NCBI GenBank assembly: GCA_963585895.1
Contig: OY757916.1
Location: 19,629,027-19,693,026, forward strand
Reading direction: 5' to 3'
DNA: 64,000 nt
Origin: Sepioteuthis lessoniana
Taxonomy: Eukaryota > Mollusca > Cephalopoda > Myopsida > Loliginidae
The notes beneath the pieces were generated by a model. It searched no databases. It had not been told where the DNA came from and was given only the letters and a program-made list of their open reading frames with translations. Of this stretch, positions 44,560 to 59,606 are shown one piece after another (within the stretch, counting starts at the first letter, position 1; each line of letters opens with the position of its first letter). The translations under genes were made by a program, and so were the position numbers.

Positions 44560-46709
44560 CTTGTCAGATTTACCAAAATCTACCATTTCTCCATATATCC
44601 CCAAGTAATAATTATATTTGTAGCTTGTTGTGTCATAACATTAAGAAGACATCCCATGAACAATTTTATTTAAAACTCTATTGTTTGATCAAGATAATGT
44701 TTGATAAGCACAGTTGCTTTATATTAAAAAAAAAATCATACTGCTTCAAATGTTTATCTAATTGTCAAGATTGAAAAATAATTTCCTAACCATATCAAAA
44801 TATCTAAGCAGATAGTTTCAATATATAAAACCTTCATCAGTCTTTGTTCTATGAATATTGGTTAAATTTCACTAATTCAGAAAATTTAGGAGTAGATTTA
44901 TTAGAAATCAGTTAATTTGATTAATTATATAAAGTTGAAGGTACCTGTAATTTTACTAATAAGTTTCAACAATTCTTGAACATTCCAATAGATGATACAG
45001 TTTTTATTACTAAAAAGAAGCAAATTGAATATATACTTATTGAAAAAAAAAAGGATTACATTATCAGATCAATTCTATATCCATCCATTATTTCTTAGTG
45101 TTTTGCCTTCTTTGTTTGCAAAACTAATTAAATATATTTATCATGGAAATAAATTTTGACACAAAAATGTTACACTTAACATTTACAAATGTTGTAACCT
45201 CTGTCTCATAACAATGGTTACATTTAGCGAATTAATTTAAACACAAATATAATATTCAACAGAGGTAGTAAAATTTTCCCAGCATTTTTTTTTTTTTGCT
45301 TTTTTTTTTCAATTTTCTTTTTTTTAATTTCAGACATCACACCTTTCTTATACCTTATAACTCAGAAAAATCTTAGAAGCAAATTTTTAAAATATTAATT
45401 TTCAATTCACACATTGTAAATTATGTCAAGGATTTTAATTAATTCAAAACTGCTTTGACATGTGGGTTTTGGGTTCAGGTGATTAGTTAAAGATCAATCA
45501 ATTTTCAGTTAAATATTCACCAAGGAATCTAGAGCCATTCTGCTCCATATAGGGATTATTGTGACCATTTTTGATTGCCAGTTGCATTTTGTAAACTGTA
45601 CCAAATGTATCACCAGTTAACTGAATCATTGTTCAATTACTGACAGGATTACACTGAAGCCACTTAAATTATAAAATACTACACATTTCTAGAAACACAT
45701 AATGACAGACAGTAGCAGAGAAATACTTGTTTTTACATTCTTTAACAGAATTTCATCGAAAAATCAAGTCATGACTCATTAATAGAAAATTCAGAGTTAG
45801 ATTAGCAGGTGATTTTTCTATGTTAGCTTATCAATGTTACAGTAATAAAATTCAATTCTAGATAAATGTATTGCCATTGTATGGTAAATTAATCACCAGT
45901 AAAATCATTAAGGTAAATTCATTGTATCAGATTAATTGCTTTTAAAATATAGAATTTCCCTAACCATAACTCTTTAGCGCTTTTTATAAAATTCTAAATT
46001 TACTGGCTATAAATTTACCATACAATGAATTTATCATGAGGAAATTAATTACCAGTAATCTTAAAACTGTTGTACTACTTGAATTAGTTGGATCTTGGGA
46101 AGGGAATGAAAATGGCAACTGTACAAATCTCATCTTAATAAATAAAAAAATAAAAATTATACACAAGTCAATTTTACATCACCTGGAATATACATGTTTG
46201 CAATCAGAAAATTATATCTGCACCTGAGATCTGATTTTTTTTTTAACCAACTGACCAGCAGTAGCTAAAGGATGTTCAACCTGTTTAGTAAATAAACTAA
46301 AAGTTAAGAGTTGCTGTACCAAGAAATGCAGCTTAAAATGATAACCAAATAGTCTGCAGTGGAGATCTATTGTCTTCAGTGTAAAAGTTCCCACTCTATA
46401 CTGAAAGAAGAACGGTCAATCCAGGACCCAAATTTTCAAGTTATGATGATAATGGCCATTTTAATGGCTGAAGAACAAGCAGACATAATTGGCAGATGTC
46501 TTTATTCTGCATTGCAAACATCTACCCCAATATTACCACAACTAAAAAAAAATTAAAAAAATAAAAAAAAAAATAAAAGGGATACATTACAATGAAAATG
46601 TACTGGTGATTAATAACAACCTTAAGATATATAAAACAAAACAAAAACAATTGTTACATTTGCATATAAATTTCATGTACATGTAACAACTAATATGAGA
46701 TAGAGGTAA

Positions 46710-46752
<43 letters not shown>

Positions 46753-47211
46753 AGTTCACGTTCTCAAATACTTATGGCATATACTGGCAAATATTCAAGA
46801 GGTTATGCTGAATATCACGAGGTGGAACTGCTTGGATGAGAACCTGCACCCAAACTAGAAACAACCACCAAATAGATAACGATATATAGAAGGGACTGTA
46901 CATTGCTTAAAATGTATACTTAAAAACTATCAAAACAATAAATACAAATGTATTCACAAATTTTGGAACCACTAAAATGTCTAAACTGAACCAGAAAAGC
47001 AAGAGTAAACATATCTGAAATGAATTATTGTCATTATTTCATGAATTATGCAGACTAGTATCCTCATCTTTGTTGTTTTTTGCCACAACAAAATGACAAC
47101 CAGATCTATGAAAAAGAAAAAAGAAAAAAAGTTTAATTCCTACAGAGATGACTTTTCATTGGAACATAGAAACTGAAAGGAAACTAGAACAGCCATTATT
47201 TGATTTATATC
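44560..47211. other. Repeat-poor A-rich DNA
   Basis: No gene recognised. Includes a ~31-bp A homopolymer at about 46718-46749. Confidence 0.5.
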
Positions 47212-47215
47212 TTAA

Positions 47216-47343
47216 CCCTTTGAACACCAGTGGTACTTTTATCTCTCCCCCTCACCCAAACCGTAGCACTGGTTTAATGGTGTGGAGATCACACTCAAAT
47301 GGCAGAGGGTAAATTTAGGCTCAGGAGCTCAGGCCTCAAAGAG
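47216..47343. mobile_element. piggyBac-like MITE (TTAA target site)
   Basis: TTAA at 47212-47215 and 47344-47347. Ends CCCTTTGA and the reverse complement of TCAAAGAG. GC-richer than its surroundings, 128 bp, non-coding. Confidence 0.7.
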
Positions 47344-47347
47344 TTAA

Positions 47348-48311
47348 TGTCAGCACAAAATATTACCCTCTAAATATAGACTTACATACAAGTGTGCTGG
47401 TAAGTTACACAACTCTCAAGAGTAATATAACATTTAAAATGAATCAGTAACAATACACCAACACGTGAAATTATGTAATTGACTCTTTTTTTTTTTTTTA
47501 AGTCATTTTCTTAATTCATTTATATCGCTGTTCTTTGTGACAATATAAACTATATAAAAAACATAAATTTCTAACCAGTCAACAAATTATGGATAAAATA
47601 CCACTTTTTTTAAGTTATTATTTTTAATCATTAATAACTTTGCACACAAATCTTCAGCTTATCGCATGACAAAAATAAATGTGGTATCAACTGTTTTATA
47701 CAGTATTACATCACCTTGAGAAATGAAGACTGTTTTTTTTGTTTGCTTTTTTTTTTTCAAGAAATATCTATATTATCAAATAACAATTCATATTTACAAA
47801 GAAATTAATAACATAATTCAAGAATCATTTCATTCAGTGCTTTTTTTATCAATCCATTAACAAGATACATTTTTGTATAAATATTTTACATTTCTCATGG
47901 TTTATCTTATGAAAGATGAATCTAACACAAGATTGGACAATAAGATTGAATATTAAAACATAAAAGTGAAATAAATATAAGACCTGTTTGATTTAAATGA
48001 TATACAAGCTGATATTTAAAGTGTGTACATGTTTAAACATTTGGGGAGATATTTGGAGACATATATGCAGATAAAATATAACAAATTAATTAGGAAGTGT
48101 GATTATAAAAAGAACAGGTGCAACTTCTATAGAAGCAAATAGATATTGAAACAATGGCAGAAAGAATTTAGTATAAAAAGGTTCTTGAAACCAATCAAGT
48201 TATAAATAAACTAATATAGAAATTGAATTTTAATTTCAAGAAAATTTCCTTTACAGGAAGAAAATAAAATCTAGATTGAACTCAAGTATAGATACAACCC
48301 TATATATTTGT
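47348..48311. other. AT-rich DNA, nothing recognised
   Basis: No feature supported. Confidence 0.5.
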
Positions 48312-49035
48312 GTAATGAATGACCCCTTTTTTTTAAGTTACAAAAAGGCGTTTTTATCCTATACTACTTGTAATGAATGACCCCAAACTTCTGACCATGC
48401 TAGTCAACAAAGAATATTTCTTCAACATCCAATCGCATAAAAGAGAAAACATTCAAATATTTATTTATACTTTCAAAATTACTTTAATACAATTAAAATC
48501 AATGCAAAACCATAAATAAACAATGTAATGTAGACCTTCATGTAGCTTACCTGGATATTCCAAACATATCAAAACCCCCTCCACTGATACACAATAGCAT
48601 TGATAATATAATTACATATGTAATTGATCAAGTATGCTTGGGAGGAATTGTTTAGTTTTTTAATAAAAAAAAATAACACATCATATCCATGTCATGGATC
48701 TAATTTTCAATTAGTCTGACTTAATGTGTTTCTGTATAGCCAAGCTAATGCCTAAACAAAGGCATTTAACTAAGATAATGAAGTTTTCACGTAATTTTGT
48801 GAACTGTTTATAATATTTGTACATATTGTATGCACATGTCTTATATATAGTAAACAATCTCAAGTAAAAACTTTTTTTTATCTTAACTTTGTTTAGGTAT
48901 AGGTTATATGGGGGACACTTTGAATCAATGTTAAGCAAGATTAGTTCTAGAAACAAGGTAAGGAAATCCTATCTTATGTAATGAACAATCCTTTGTTTTT
49001 GAAGTGAAAAATTGGTCTTAAGTAGTCATTCATAA
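48312..49035. repeat. Long diverged repeat, copy 2 (matches 10.55-11.04 kb)
   Basis: Same block order as copy 1, with an extra ~240 bp at about 48549-48792. Confidence 0.7.
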
Positions 49036-49776
49036 CACAAATATGTACAGTAGTAGTAAAAGAATAGTCATTGATTAATATGGATGAGAACTCTAAAGAC
49101 GGAGACAGGAATTTGTAAAAATCACTAATGCTATCTGTTGGGATGAAGAGTAATGATAATGACAATCTTTAACAAAGAAACAGTAACATGAAATATTTTG
49201 GTTTGTCTCAAACAGAGATAATCTCTATTAAAGATAGTATGAATAAAAAAAAAAAAAAATCTATACACACAGTCTGTAATAAATAACAAGATGATAATTG
49301 CGATAAAATTCTGTAAGCTTTTCTTTCTGCAAAGATATCATGAAAGATTCATAGTCAGGCTTTGGTCTATGGCAATATCCTAAGATTTGAAAATGAAGAT
49401 TACAAAAATGTAGAACATATTTTAGAATAATGCGAGGCACAAACTAATTTATACATAAGTTTTTAAGAGGCGTCACATGCTTTGCATTGACCAAAAAGGT
49501 ATGTGTAATAGAAGCAAAAACAAAACAAAAAAAAGAACAAAAAAAAAAAGCAATTAACAAGTAGATGACTGTTTGAATTAAATTGGTTTTAAAAAAGCAA
49601 CAAAAATAAAAGTTATAGTTCTATAAACCAGACAGCAAGTGATATATAGAATTAAAACTCATTTGTCCCAAAACTGAATGTTATTAAAAGCAAAAATATT
49701 TGACTCTTCAACTGAACAAATCACAAAATTACTTTCCCAATAAAACTTATATGTTATATTCAATATAACAACTCTA

Positions 49777-49811
<35 letters not shown>

Positions 49812-49825
49812 AGTCTTTTCTTCAA
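49036..49825. other. AT-rich DNA with homopolymers
   Basis: No gene recognised. Ends in a ~29-bp A run at 49781-49809, just before the element X copy. Confidence 0.5.
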
Positions 49826-50236
49826 TTGATTGATTTTAGTGGCATGTCAACCCATCTAGGGTTATTTATTCCTAAAAGTTAGAGAATCACATACAGTGTA
49901 CATTTTTATGTTTAATTGTTTCTTAAGAGGTTTTTTTATTCATAGATATCAAGTATTCCGATCTAATACAAATAATTTGCAAATAGCTATATAGTTTCAT
50001 GTATTCTTGTCCAATAGTGATAATATTCAAACAGATCTATCTGACCCATGTCAGGTACCACCACTCTAGGTCAGAGTGGACCTGGGAGTAATTGCAATGA
50101 AAGGGTACTCTATATTCCTCAGAGCCCCAGAAATAGAGCCTCACCATCCGATACAATCTAGTGTCATACCCAGGACACCCCTTTTTGGAAGGAGTCTTAC
50201 ACCTTAACAGAAGATCAACTCAGTGCATTCTTAATA
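49826..50236 (-). mobile_element. Element X, old copy
   Basis: Reverse tail GTGGCATGTCAACCC...GGGTTATTTATTCC, then the core (CAGAGTGGACCTGGGAG, CCTCACCATCCGATACAATC) and GAGTCTTACACC at its 5' end. The ~55-bp repeats are replaced by other AT-rich sequence. Confidence 0.75.
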
Positions 50237-50321
50237 GTGTTTCCTATGTAATACTAATAATTTATACACAATTATACAGTTTAAAGTAACTATTCCTATT
50301 TCATAACCATTTGTTTGGTAC

Positions 50322-50531
50322 AGTTACATGGTTTCAAGTATTCTTATCCAATACTAATAATATTCAAACAGATCTATCTGAACTATAGACGAGACCCTAA
50401 CAAGTACGCCTACTCAAAATCAGGGTCTGAGAGTCATTGCAATGAAGGGGTACTCCACATGTCTCAGCACTCCAAAACTGGAGCCTCACCATCAGTAGCA
50501 GTTTATTGTCATACCCAGTATGCAGCATTCT
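50322..50531 (-). mobile_element. Element X core, tandem partial copy
   Basis: Repeats 49990-50190 in the same order: CATGGTTTCAAGTATTC, ATATTCAAACAGATCTATCT, GAAGGGGTACTCCACAT, GAGCCTCACCATCAGTA. A local tandem duplication. Confidence 0.75.
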
Positions 50532-50578
50532 TATACTTCAGAAGACAATATAATGGCTAGATTATAATCATCTAGGAA

Positions 50579-50600
50579 AAAAAAAAAAAAAAAAAAAAAA
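50579..50600. repeat. A homopolymer
   Basis: About 22 A in a row. Similar runs at 46718, 49781, 51749, 51961 and 54829, always on the + strand. Confidence 0.95.
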
Positions 50601-51107
50601 TTTGTACATTATCAAATTCAACTAAAATGTAACAGAGAAACAGGTCAACATGAAAAGAGGACCAGAGTTAGATGCATTTGATGCAGTAGGCACTCTCAAA
50701 ATTAGTACCGTCACAAACAAGAGTTAAATCCCTTTCATCAATTAAAGGAAACACTGTCACTATAGGTGGAGCTAGCAAAATCTGCATGGCAGTCATCATA
50801 CAGGTCAGCATTGGTTTGGAGCGAGACAGATTAACACTGAGATTTCATCAGTCAAGGAGAAAATGCCAGCGACTTGCAGACAGTGTGAAAGTTGAGGATT
50901 AACAGTAATGAGATATTTTTTTTTTTTAGTATCATTGCCTTTTTAACAACAAGAAATTTACTCATACAAAAGACAATTGTATGTTAACTATATGTGAAAA
51001 TTTTCCAATTAGCAACAAGATGTGAATAAGAAGTAATAAAAAAAGATTTCTTTTTGGTTGTTAGAATGCAGAGCAAAATATTATAGATGCTATGTTTACC
51101 ATAGCAC

Positions 51108-51185
51108 ACCTCACATGGTGTAATGGTTAACAAGCTAGATTAGTAGATTATTGTCAGTGAGTTTGATTCTCACTTTGTGCCTCAT
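51108..51185 (+). repeat. tRNA-like head of an unclassified SINE
   Basis: CACATGGTGTAATGGTTAAC (A box) and GTGAGTTTGATTCTCAC (B-box stem-loop) at tRNA-like spacing, but no closing acceptor stem. The following body does not match SINE-A, B or C. Not a functional tRNA. Confidence 0.55.
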
Positions 51186-51452
51186 ACTTCTGATCCTGTG
51201 TCACACCTAAGTGTACTAGATAACTACTCAAACCATTGCACGAAGTTGAAGAATGAACAATTTAGATCCATCGTAATCATATCTAGAAAAACTACAACTT
51301 TTGAAGGTTAGACATAAATTTACTTTTTAGCTTTACCACTTAGTCGGCTATCATGTAGATAAAACGGACTTTAAGATGATGACAAAAACTGTAGCTCTGT
51401 TATAAAAAAAAATTTTTTAAATGAGGAAAGAAAGCTAAGTACAATCTACATT

Positions 51453-51697
51453 GATTTTTGTTCATTTGCTTGTTATTTAATGGTGTATCAACCTCCTTGG
51501 GTTATTTAATGCCAAACCCATCCTTTTAGGAGGACAGTAGTGGTACTATTTAACCCATAGATGGGAGGACAAGAGGGTTCATACCTTTCCCAAGGGTATT
51601 TGTCCGAAAGTGAATGTAATCGCGCAACTGGAGTTTGAACTCACGTACTACGATTTCACAGTCCAGCACTTTAACCATTACACCACAGGGACACCCC
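51453..51697 (-). repeat. SINE-C with target-site duplication
   Basis: Flanked by CAATCTACATT (51442-51452) and CAATCTATATT (51698-51708), one difference. Full-length body and head. Confidence 0.92.
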
Positions 51698-51748
51698 CAA
51701 TCTATATTCAGATGTTATCATTGATGTCATTGTATTATAAATGAGAAA

Positions 51749-51987
51749 AAAAAAAAAAAAAAAAAAAGGATGTAAAACAAACTTTAAAATAAAGTTGTGT
51801 ATGATGAACAGAATCAAATTCAAAAAGAAATATAAAGAAATCATTGGTTGACAGTTATTGATTCATCAATTGCAAATGGCAAAGAAACAAAAGATTTTGA
51901 GGAATATTCACTATTCATGATACAAGTTAATGAGATTTTTTTTTTAATGAATAAATTTAAGAAAAAAAAAAAAAAAAAAAAAAAAAA
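51749..51987. repeat. A-run-flanked stretch
   Basis: A homopolymers at 51749-51765 and 51961-51987. No gene between them. Confidence 0.7.
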
Positions 51988-52135
51988 ATTAGTCTCTATT
52001 TTACCCAAAGCATTTTCAACTAACTCATCAGCTTGATCTCAGCTTTCATTTGTCACTTTCCAATATCTGAAAACTTATTAAATTTAAAACTCCTTTCTAT
52101 TATCTGTTTCTCCAACATTTTCTTTTTAAGTCATA

Positions 52136-52354
52136 GAGTGCAGGTTAAAATTGTAGTAAGGGTAACCAAAAGAAAGACTTGTTTAGATCTTATTTTTCCG
52201 ACACAGGTATCATTGGGGAATGGTAATCATTTTGGTAAACGGGCCAAAGTCTGGCCCGTTTACCAAAATGATTACCATTCCCCAACGATACCTGTATTGG
52301 TAAAATAAGGCCTAACGATGGCTTTGGGTTACCCTTACTACACATAACCTGGAC
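52136..52354. mobile_element. Palindromic MITE-P, copy 4 (best preserved)
   Basis: An almost perfect hairpin centred near 52250. GTAAACGGGCCAAAGTCTGG meets its own complement, and the arms CAGGTATCATTGGGGAATGG / CCATTCCCCAACGATACCTG match over ~100 bp. Ends GCAGGTTAAAAT and ATAACCTGGAC. TA on the left (52134-52135), mutated to AA on the right. The symmetry leaves both strands open but there is no protein signal. Confidence 0.92.
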
Positions 52355-52670
52355 AAACAATTGTTGATTCATATTAGAATATTTATAAATCTTATTCCCT
52401 GCCAGAATTTTTTTTTTTTTTTTTTTACATTTTCATCCATATTTCCAATGCTTACTTTATATCTATTTTAGTTTATGCATTTCTTTTTTTTTTCTGCTCA
52501 ATGATTTTGAAAATGCACAGATCGCATAACTTTTCTTTGCAGATACAAAAAAAAAAAAATATTCAAAACCTTTTAAATGTATTTCATAATTCTCAGAGAT
52601 AGAAAACTTTCTTCACTCTTCAAATATAAATAAAAAAAATTATTCTACATAAGAACCACTATAAATTGAA
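52355..52670. other. AT-rich DNA, nothing recognised
   Basis: T and A homopolymers only. Confidence 0.5.
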
Positions 52671-52672
52671 TA

Positions 52673-52673
52673 A

Positions 52674-52706
<33 letters not shown>

Positions 52707-52850
52707 TTAGTACAATTTAATGGAGACTCAAACTCGGTTAAGTCGTCATAATAAATTTATTTTGGTGGAGAATATTATTGCTATACTCTGTCTCGTCAGA
52801 TGACTCTTTACATGCTTCCCTCCTGTCGCAAAGTAGCGAATGTGGAGTAT
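52673..52850 (-). mobile_element. Penelope-like tail ending in (TA)n
   Basis: On the minus strand: CATCTGACGAGACAGAGTAT, then CACCAAAATAAATTTATTA, ACTCGGTT-like sequence and a (TA)n end at 52673-52704. Layout as at 7140-7760 but a different sequence. Tentative. Confidence 0.5.
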
Positions 52851-55800
52851 GTCTGTTTTTTTTATTTACTGGATATATTTTCATTACGAGAATTCCCAAT
52901 TTAACAATTTCAGTATTTGATAAATCTAATTTTTAAAAAATGGTTTTGAAGAAAGTTTCTTATATTAGCTAATAACAATCCTAATTTAACATATGCAATG
53001 CTTTGTAACCTTTGTTATACAAGGTTGGTCAAGATATTTATAATTTATAATCAGCCAAGCATTACCAATTTAAACTTCTAATCATTTTTTAAGTTTGATT
53101 CTTTTGAGCAAAATGTGTTTTCTCTTTGCGAAACATTTCAGTGGGGAAACCACAGTATTTTTCTTTAAGAACTTAAATGATTAATAAATTCATTGACTTG
53201 ACACCAATCATAACTTACATTAAAAAACATAAGGTTTACACGAAAGTTATTTTATTTTTAGCATATACAATTAAAATTCACTATAATTCTATAATCATCA
53301 GTTCTCTACAAATTGCTTACTTAGTATCTTGATTTAATTTAAATATGCTTAAATTCTTGGATTTTCATCAGTAATTAGAATATTTAACAAATCTTTCATT
53401 GAAGGAAATAACAGCAAGCATTTTCTTTTTTTCTAGAATATGGTTATTACAAAAAACGAGTTATTTTTAAAGATTTCTTTTATTCTATGATTGTTGTATA
53501 CTTATCTTATTTAGTATATCTCTGCAAAAGAAACATTAAACAATATGAGTAACAAGAATGCTTTTCAGTCTATTATCAATCTGATACTGATATGAAAAAA
53601 TAATTTTTTTTAAATCTCAAATTCATCTAATTTTTTAAATTTTGCTTATAAAGGTTTAGTAGCATAACCCTTTCTTTTACCAATGATGAAATTATTTAGA
53701 CAATAAACGCAAAGTTATATATAATTTTTTTCAATTATTCACATTTAATATAATAATGTTATAATAACTTTAGTTAATCTCAAATATTCCTTTTCAAAAC
53801 CAAATATTTCTGCATTTTATGATTACAGTGATGCTGAATAAATAGCAAGATTATATGAAAAAAAAAAAAATTCCTTACAAATCAATAACAATCAATAAGT
53901 CATTAAAGTCAATATTAATGTCATACTGAGTATTTTGTTTTTGTTAAATGTATCCAAATTACTATATCTGATTAATATTTGAAGTGACAATAGGACACTT
54001 GTAATTGGTTTATCATTCAATGTTATTTTGTTAAGAGTTATAAACAAAACTCATATACAACATCTATTGGACTTCCAAACATGTGAAGAAATAATGTTTT
54101 ATTTCTTATCTGATCTAGAAAATTCTTTTTAAAAAGTTTAGGAATTTTACTCAGTAATATGCCATCTTTCAAAACATTTAAGATATGTAAAGAAATGTCA
54201 CATTATCTCCAAAATAATCTTTGAGAACTTTTGATTTATTATTATTGATTTTTATTACAACAAAACTGAGGAGATGGCAAAGTTGAAATAATTTTCAAAC
54301 AAAAACCAAAATCTGATTTAAAATTCAGTATATATGGATTTCCTTAATTCATTAAATTGAAATAATTATATAAAATGCATTCAATCATTATTGATGATCA
54401 TATTGAACTAACGCTGAATCCATCAATTTTTTTTCTTTTAAATTCAAAGAGAATGTGAGCCCCAAAATTAAAAAGAAAAAAAATAAAACAAAAAATCAAT
54501 TAATAGAAAAACAATATTGGGACATTTTTGTTGTGAACAATAATAATAAAAAAAAAAAGAATTCAAGGAATTATAATAATGATGATTTGAAAACAAAATA
54601 AAATAAAAGATTACTCCAATTGATGAGATTTAAATAAAATTTCCTAAAAGTTAAAAACTTTCAAATAAATTCTGGATTGTCACTTGTGACAATATTTAAT
54701 TTAACACAAAACAATTAACAAAATTATCTTAAATAAATTTGGACAATTTGTTCTTCATATCTTAACAATCTCATTAAATAGATTAGAAATATCTATAAGA
54801 CTGATAATTTATGAAAGTATATAAGACAAAAAAAAAAAAAAAAAAAAAAAAAGAATTCTTCAAATATTGTAGTATGTAACCCTAAGTGAAAGATTTTGGA
54901 GGTTTTGATGCATATCAGCTGACACTGTCATTTTCAACAGGGGAAATGTTGCATGTGTGTATGTATATGTCCTAAAATGTTTAACTAAAGTGGTAGTGAA
55001 AACAGCACTGAGACACTAAACAGTAAAAAACAAAGTAATTAAATTAGACATGTCGGATAAATAAATTAATTCAAATATTTTATAAACCAAAGATTAAATT
55101 TGGAATCTTTTTACATTTTTTGTTGAAATTTGTAATGTCACAAATATGTGCAAGGCACTAGAATTATATGCAGCACTGCTGACATACCATCAATTTTTGT
55201 TAACTTAATTAAGAATCAATTTTATAACTTGAAAAAAAATTTTGATAATCAAAACTTTCTTAGTGCCAATAATTTTACAAAAAAAAACAAACTGTTATAC
55301 TATTATAGAATAACTAAACATATACTTCAAATAATTATTTAATAAAATTGAAAGAAAAAAACTACAACTATGGCCACCGACAATGTAACTTAAAGATGAA
55401 TTACTTACTTATTAATAAAATATTGAATAAGAAATATAAAATAGTATACAAATTTATTGATATCACTTTGAATTAAGAAAAAAGAATTATCTAATTATAT
55501 TTTTCAAGTGAGAAAATCAAAAAGAAAATTGATTTTCTTTTCAATAAGATATAAATAATTCATTAAATATAAATTAATAATTGAAAATAGAAAAAAATCT
55601 TTATGCAAAAACAAATCTTGTTTTTTAATAAATGAAAGTGCTACATATTTTGCTGCTGTGGTTGTTAGTTGTGTATAACTAAAAATCAAGTAGAATAAAA
55701 TACTAAATTATTGAAATTAATATTTTCTTTTACAAAATGTGTGCAAACAGAATTGTTCACAAATACCCAAAGTATCCAAAGTGCCCATTTATTCAGTTAT

Positions 55801-57835
55801 TTAATGGCCCAAACTCTCAAAGTGCCTCATTTTAAAGCACCTAGAATTTTTTTCTTTTCCCCTTGCTAAATTCTCAGACAAAATAGAGCAGTGTTGAGTA
55901 ATAATATAAGACTTTAAGAATTAATTTTATATTATGAATAATGAATGAAATCAAGGAAGGACGTAATCATATCACTGCTTAATATTAGTGGCATTTCAAC
56001 TGAATGGCAGGGAGGTTATATGCCTTGGGCACCATTCAAAGAGGGTGCCACTGAGAGGTACTGGCAGTAGGATCATTCATCTGTGTCAACTAGGGAGGTA
56101 GTCTAGAATTACATGCAAAGTCTGTGATATTTAAAAGTGTCATTTCTTTATTTCAGAGTACTGTGTGAGAAGACCATGAGCTGATTTTATGGAAAAGTTA
56201 TCTTAAAAAAAAAAATAAATAAAAAAAAGTCATGTTTAGACATGAGGTGCAATATTCCAGTGCTTTCCTTTGGCATTATTTTCCATTGATATGCCACTGC
56301 TTAATATACACATACAGATACACTCACACAAAAATTTTTAGGATTAAAAAAATTATTCCCTACACACTATTTTTTGGAAACAGCTGCCATTATTCCTGCT
56401 GTTAAAATTTCCCAAATCTACTTCGTTGCCATTTTTTAAAAATATTTGAAAGTTTTCTTTTCAACATTTAAATGGACAATAAAATTAAAATGCCCTGAAA
56501 TACCTCAAAATATTTTTTTTAGTTTAAAACTGTAAATAAAACAGAAATTTAAACCAATCTTACATAATACTGGTATTAAGTATAAACAAACATCTTCCAT
56601 ATTCATGTCTCCTAAAGTTGAATAATATCTTTGCAATCTAATTTTAGCAGACATTTTTGTCAATCATATCATTGTATCTTCTTTCTTGTAGTCTTGACAT
56701 TATTTAAATAATCATTATATGACTCAACAAGCAACCATTATTCAATACATATTTTACAGATTTCTTATACTATTACTATTAATAATAATATATCAATAAA
56801 ACCCAACATATTAAATGCAACCATAGCTCCATTAATATATATTGGTGAGAAATAAAATGATTTAGGTAGGTAATTAAAAATTGAGCAATTACCAGAAACA
56901 TGGATATCAACCATCTCCATTTCATCAATTGAATTTTTCAAAATTTAACAATAATCTAGTTTCTTTTGTTTATTTCTTGGTTGAATATGTTCTGTGTCAT
57001 CGAGAGGTTTAACTCAATCAGCCTGAGTATTTCTATTTGGGGAATGTGCTTAAAGGCATTTCCGACTGATATTTCATACTAATTACAAATAATCATTATT
57101 TTTTTTAGAATCATATGCTAAGAAGATCAACATGAAGGACATTTACAAGGAATAAATTCCCCATTAAATATTCCATTACACAATAAATAAATAGCATTAG
57201 GACAATTTGGAACCAGACAATTCGATACTAGGCAGTTACACTGATTAGTTTTTTTAGAAGTAGATTCTAATGATAAGAGATTAAGATAATTTAGTTTATA
57301 AAAGCATTTTTAGAATACTTCAAATAGGTTTTAGCATACAGAAATATCATATTTAATAAAATAAATAGACAAAAATCAATTTCAGCCTTTATTCTTGTAT
57401 ATAATACTAAAATGAGTATTAAAACTTTATACTATGAGGAATTGCATTTAAGAAATTCATTCTTTTAGTTGGATCATAGTTCTGTACTAGATGTAAGATA
57501 AACTTACATATGAAATAACCGAAATAAACAATGTTTGTCTAAAATGAATAGTTTATTACTATAAGTCCCATTCTGAGGAATAACAGTTGTATACCTTAGA
57601 ATATGGAATAACTTCATTAAACATTTGTTGCTTAAAATGAGAAGAATACTATTGTAAGCCTCATATAAAGATGGACCAAATTGTCTGGATGCCAAATAAA
57701 TACATAATTGAAATTAATATGAAATTTGAAGAAAGTTGCACCACAAATATTTAGTAGACTTACATAAGAATTAATTTTGGAACTTTCAGAAAGTGCTTTT
57801 TGTAAATTAAAAATGTTTTCTTATAAAATCCAATG
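52851..57835. other. Repeat-poor A-rich DNA
   Basis: No gene, RNA or recognisable element seen in ~5 kb. Short open frames lack domain signals. Could be intergenic or the distal part of a long 3' UTR of the - strand gene. Confidence 0.45.
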
Positions 57836-59056
<1,221 letters not shown>

Positions 59057-59107
59057 CAAGTTAAAAGTTTGGCTTCAGGTTACTCTTACCACACTTTTAA
59101 CCTGAAA
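59057..59107. mobile_element. MITE-P half-end (copy 5)
   Basis: GTTTGGCTTCAGGTTACTC followed by TTACCACACTTTTAACCTG: one terminal arm only. Confidence 0.75.
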
Positions 59108-59606
59108 TAAAATCTAAATAACTGAAATATATATGCAAATACATAGTTATATAAAAATATAAGATTAAAAACTGGTTTAGTTAGGAAATGATCAATTCCA
59201 AATAATTGATTGTACAGTTACAAATCTGATTGGAATCTATCAAAATATATATAAAAAAATTGATTTTATTTATTAAAATTAATTAATGAATGTTTTCATT
59301 TTAAAAAGAAAATGCTTAAAATTGTAAATAAACTAAAAGAAAGAGCTCAAAATAAATAAAAATGATTGTATCTTTTGAAAGTAACTGAACTGAAAGAAAA
59401 GAAAATTATTTTAATTATTTTTATAAAACAGAAAATTTAACCATCTCATCCTCCTTTTTCATACTTTTTATAAAGCCATTATGCATTCAGAACATTTGTT
59501 ATGAGTGCATACTAAAATACTAGTACATTCAATCCAAGAGTTCAGTTGGGTTCATAATTAATGAACTAAACCCAATAACTACAATAGTAACACATAACTC
59601 CTAAAA

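Noticed and set aside
46036-46556. Short overlapping open frames on both strands
   Set aside because: AT-rich, no domain resemblance and no convincing splice sites; chance frames.
52033-52372. Open frames on both strands over MITE-P
   Set aside because: The palindrome makes both strands read alike; the similar peptides on each strand are a symmetry effect.
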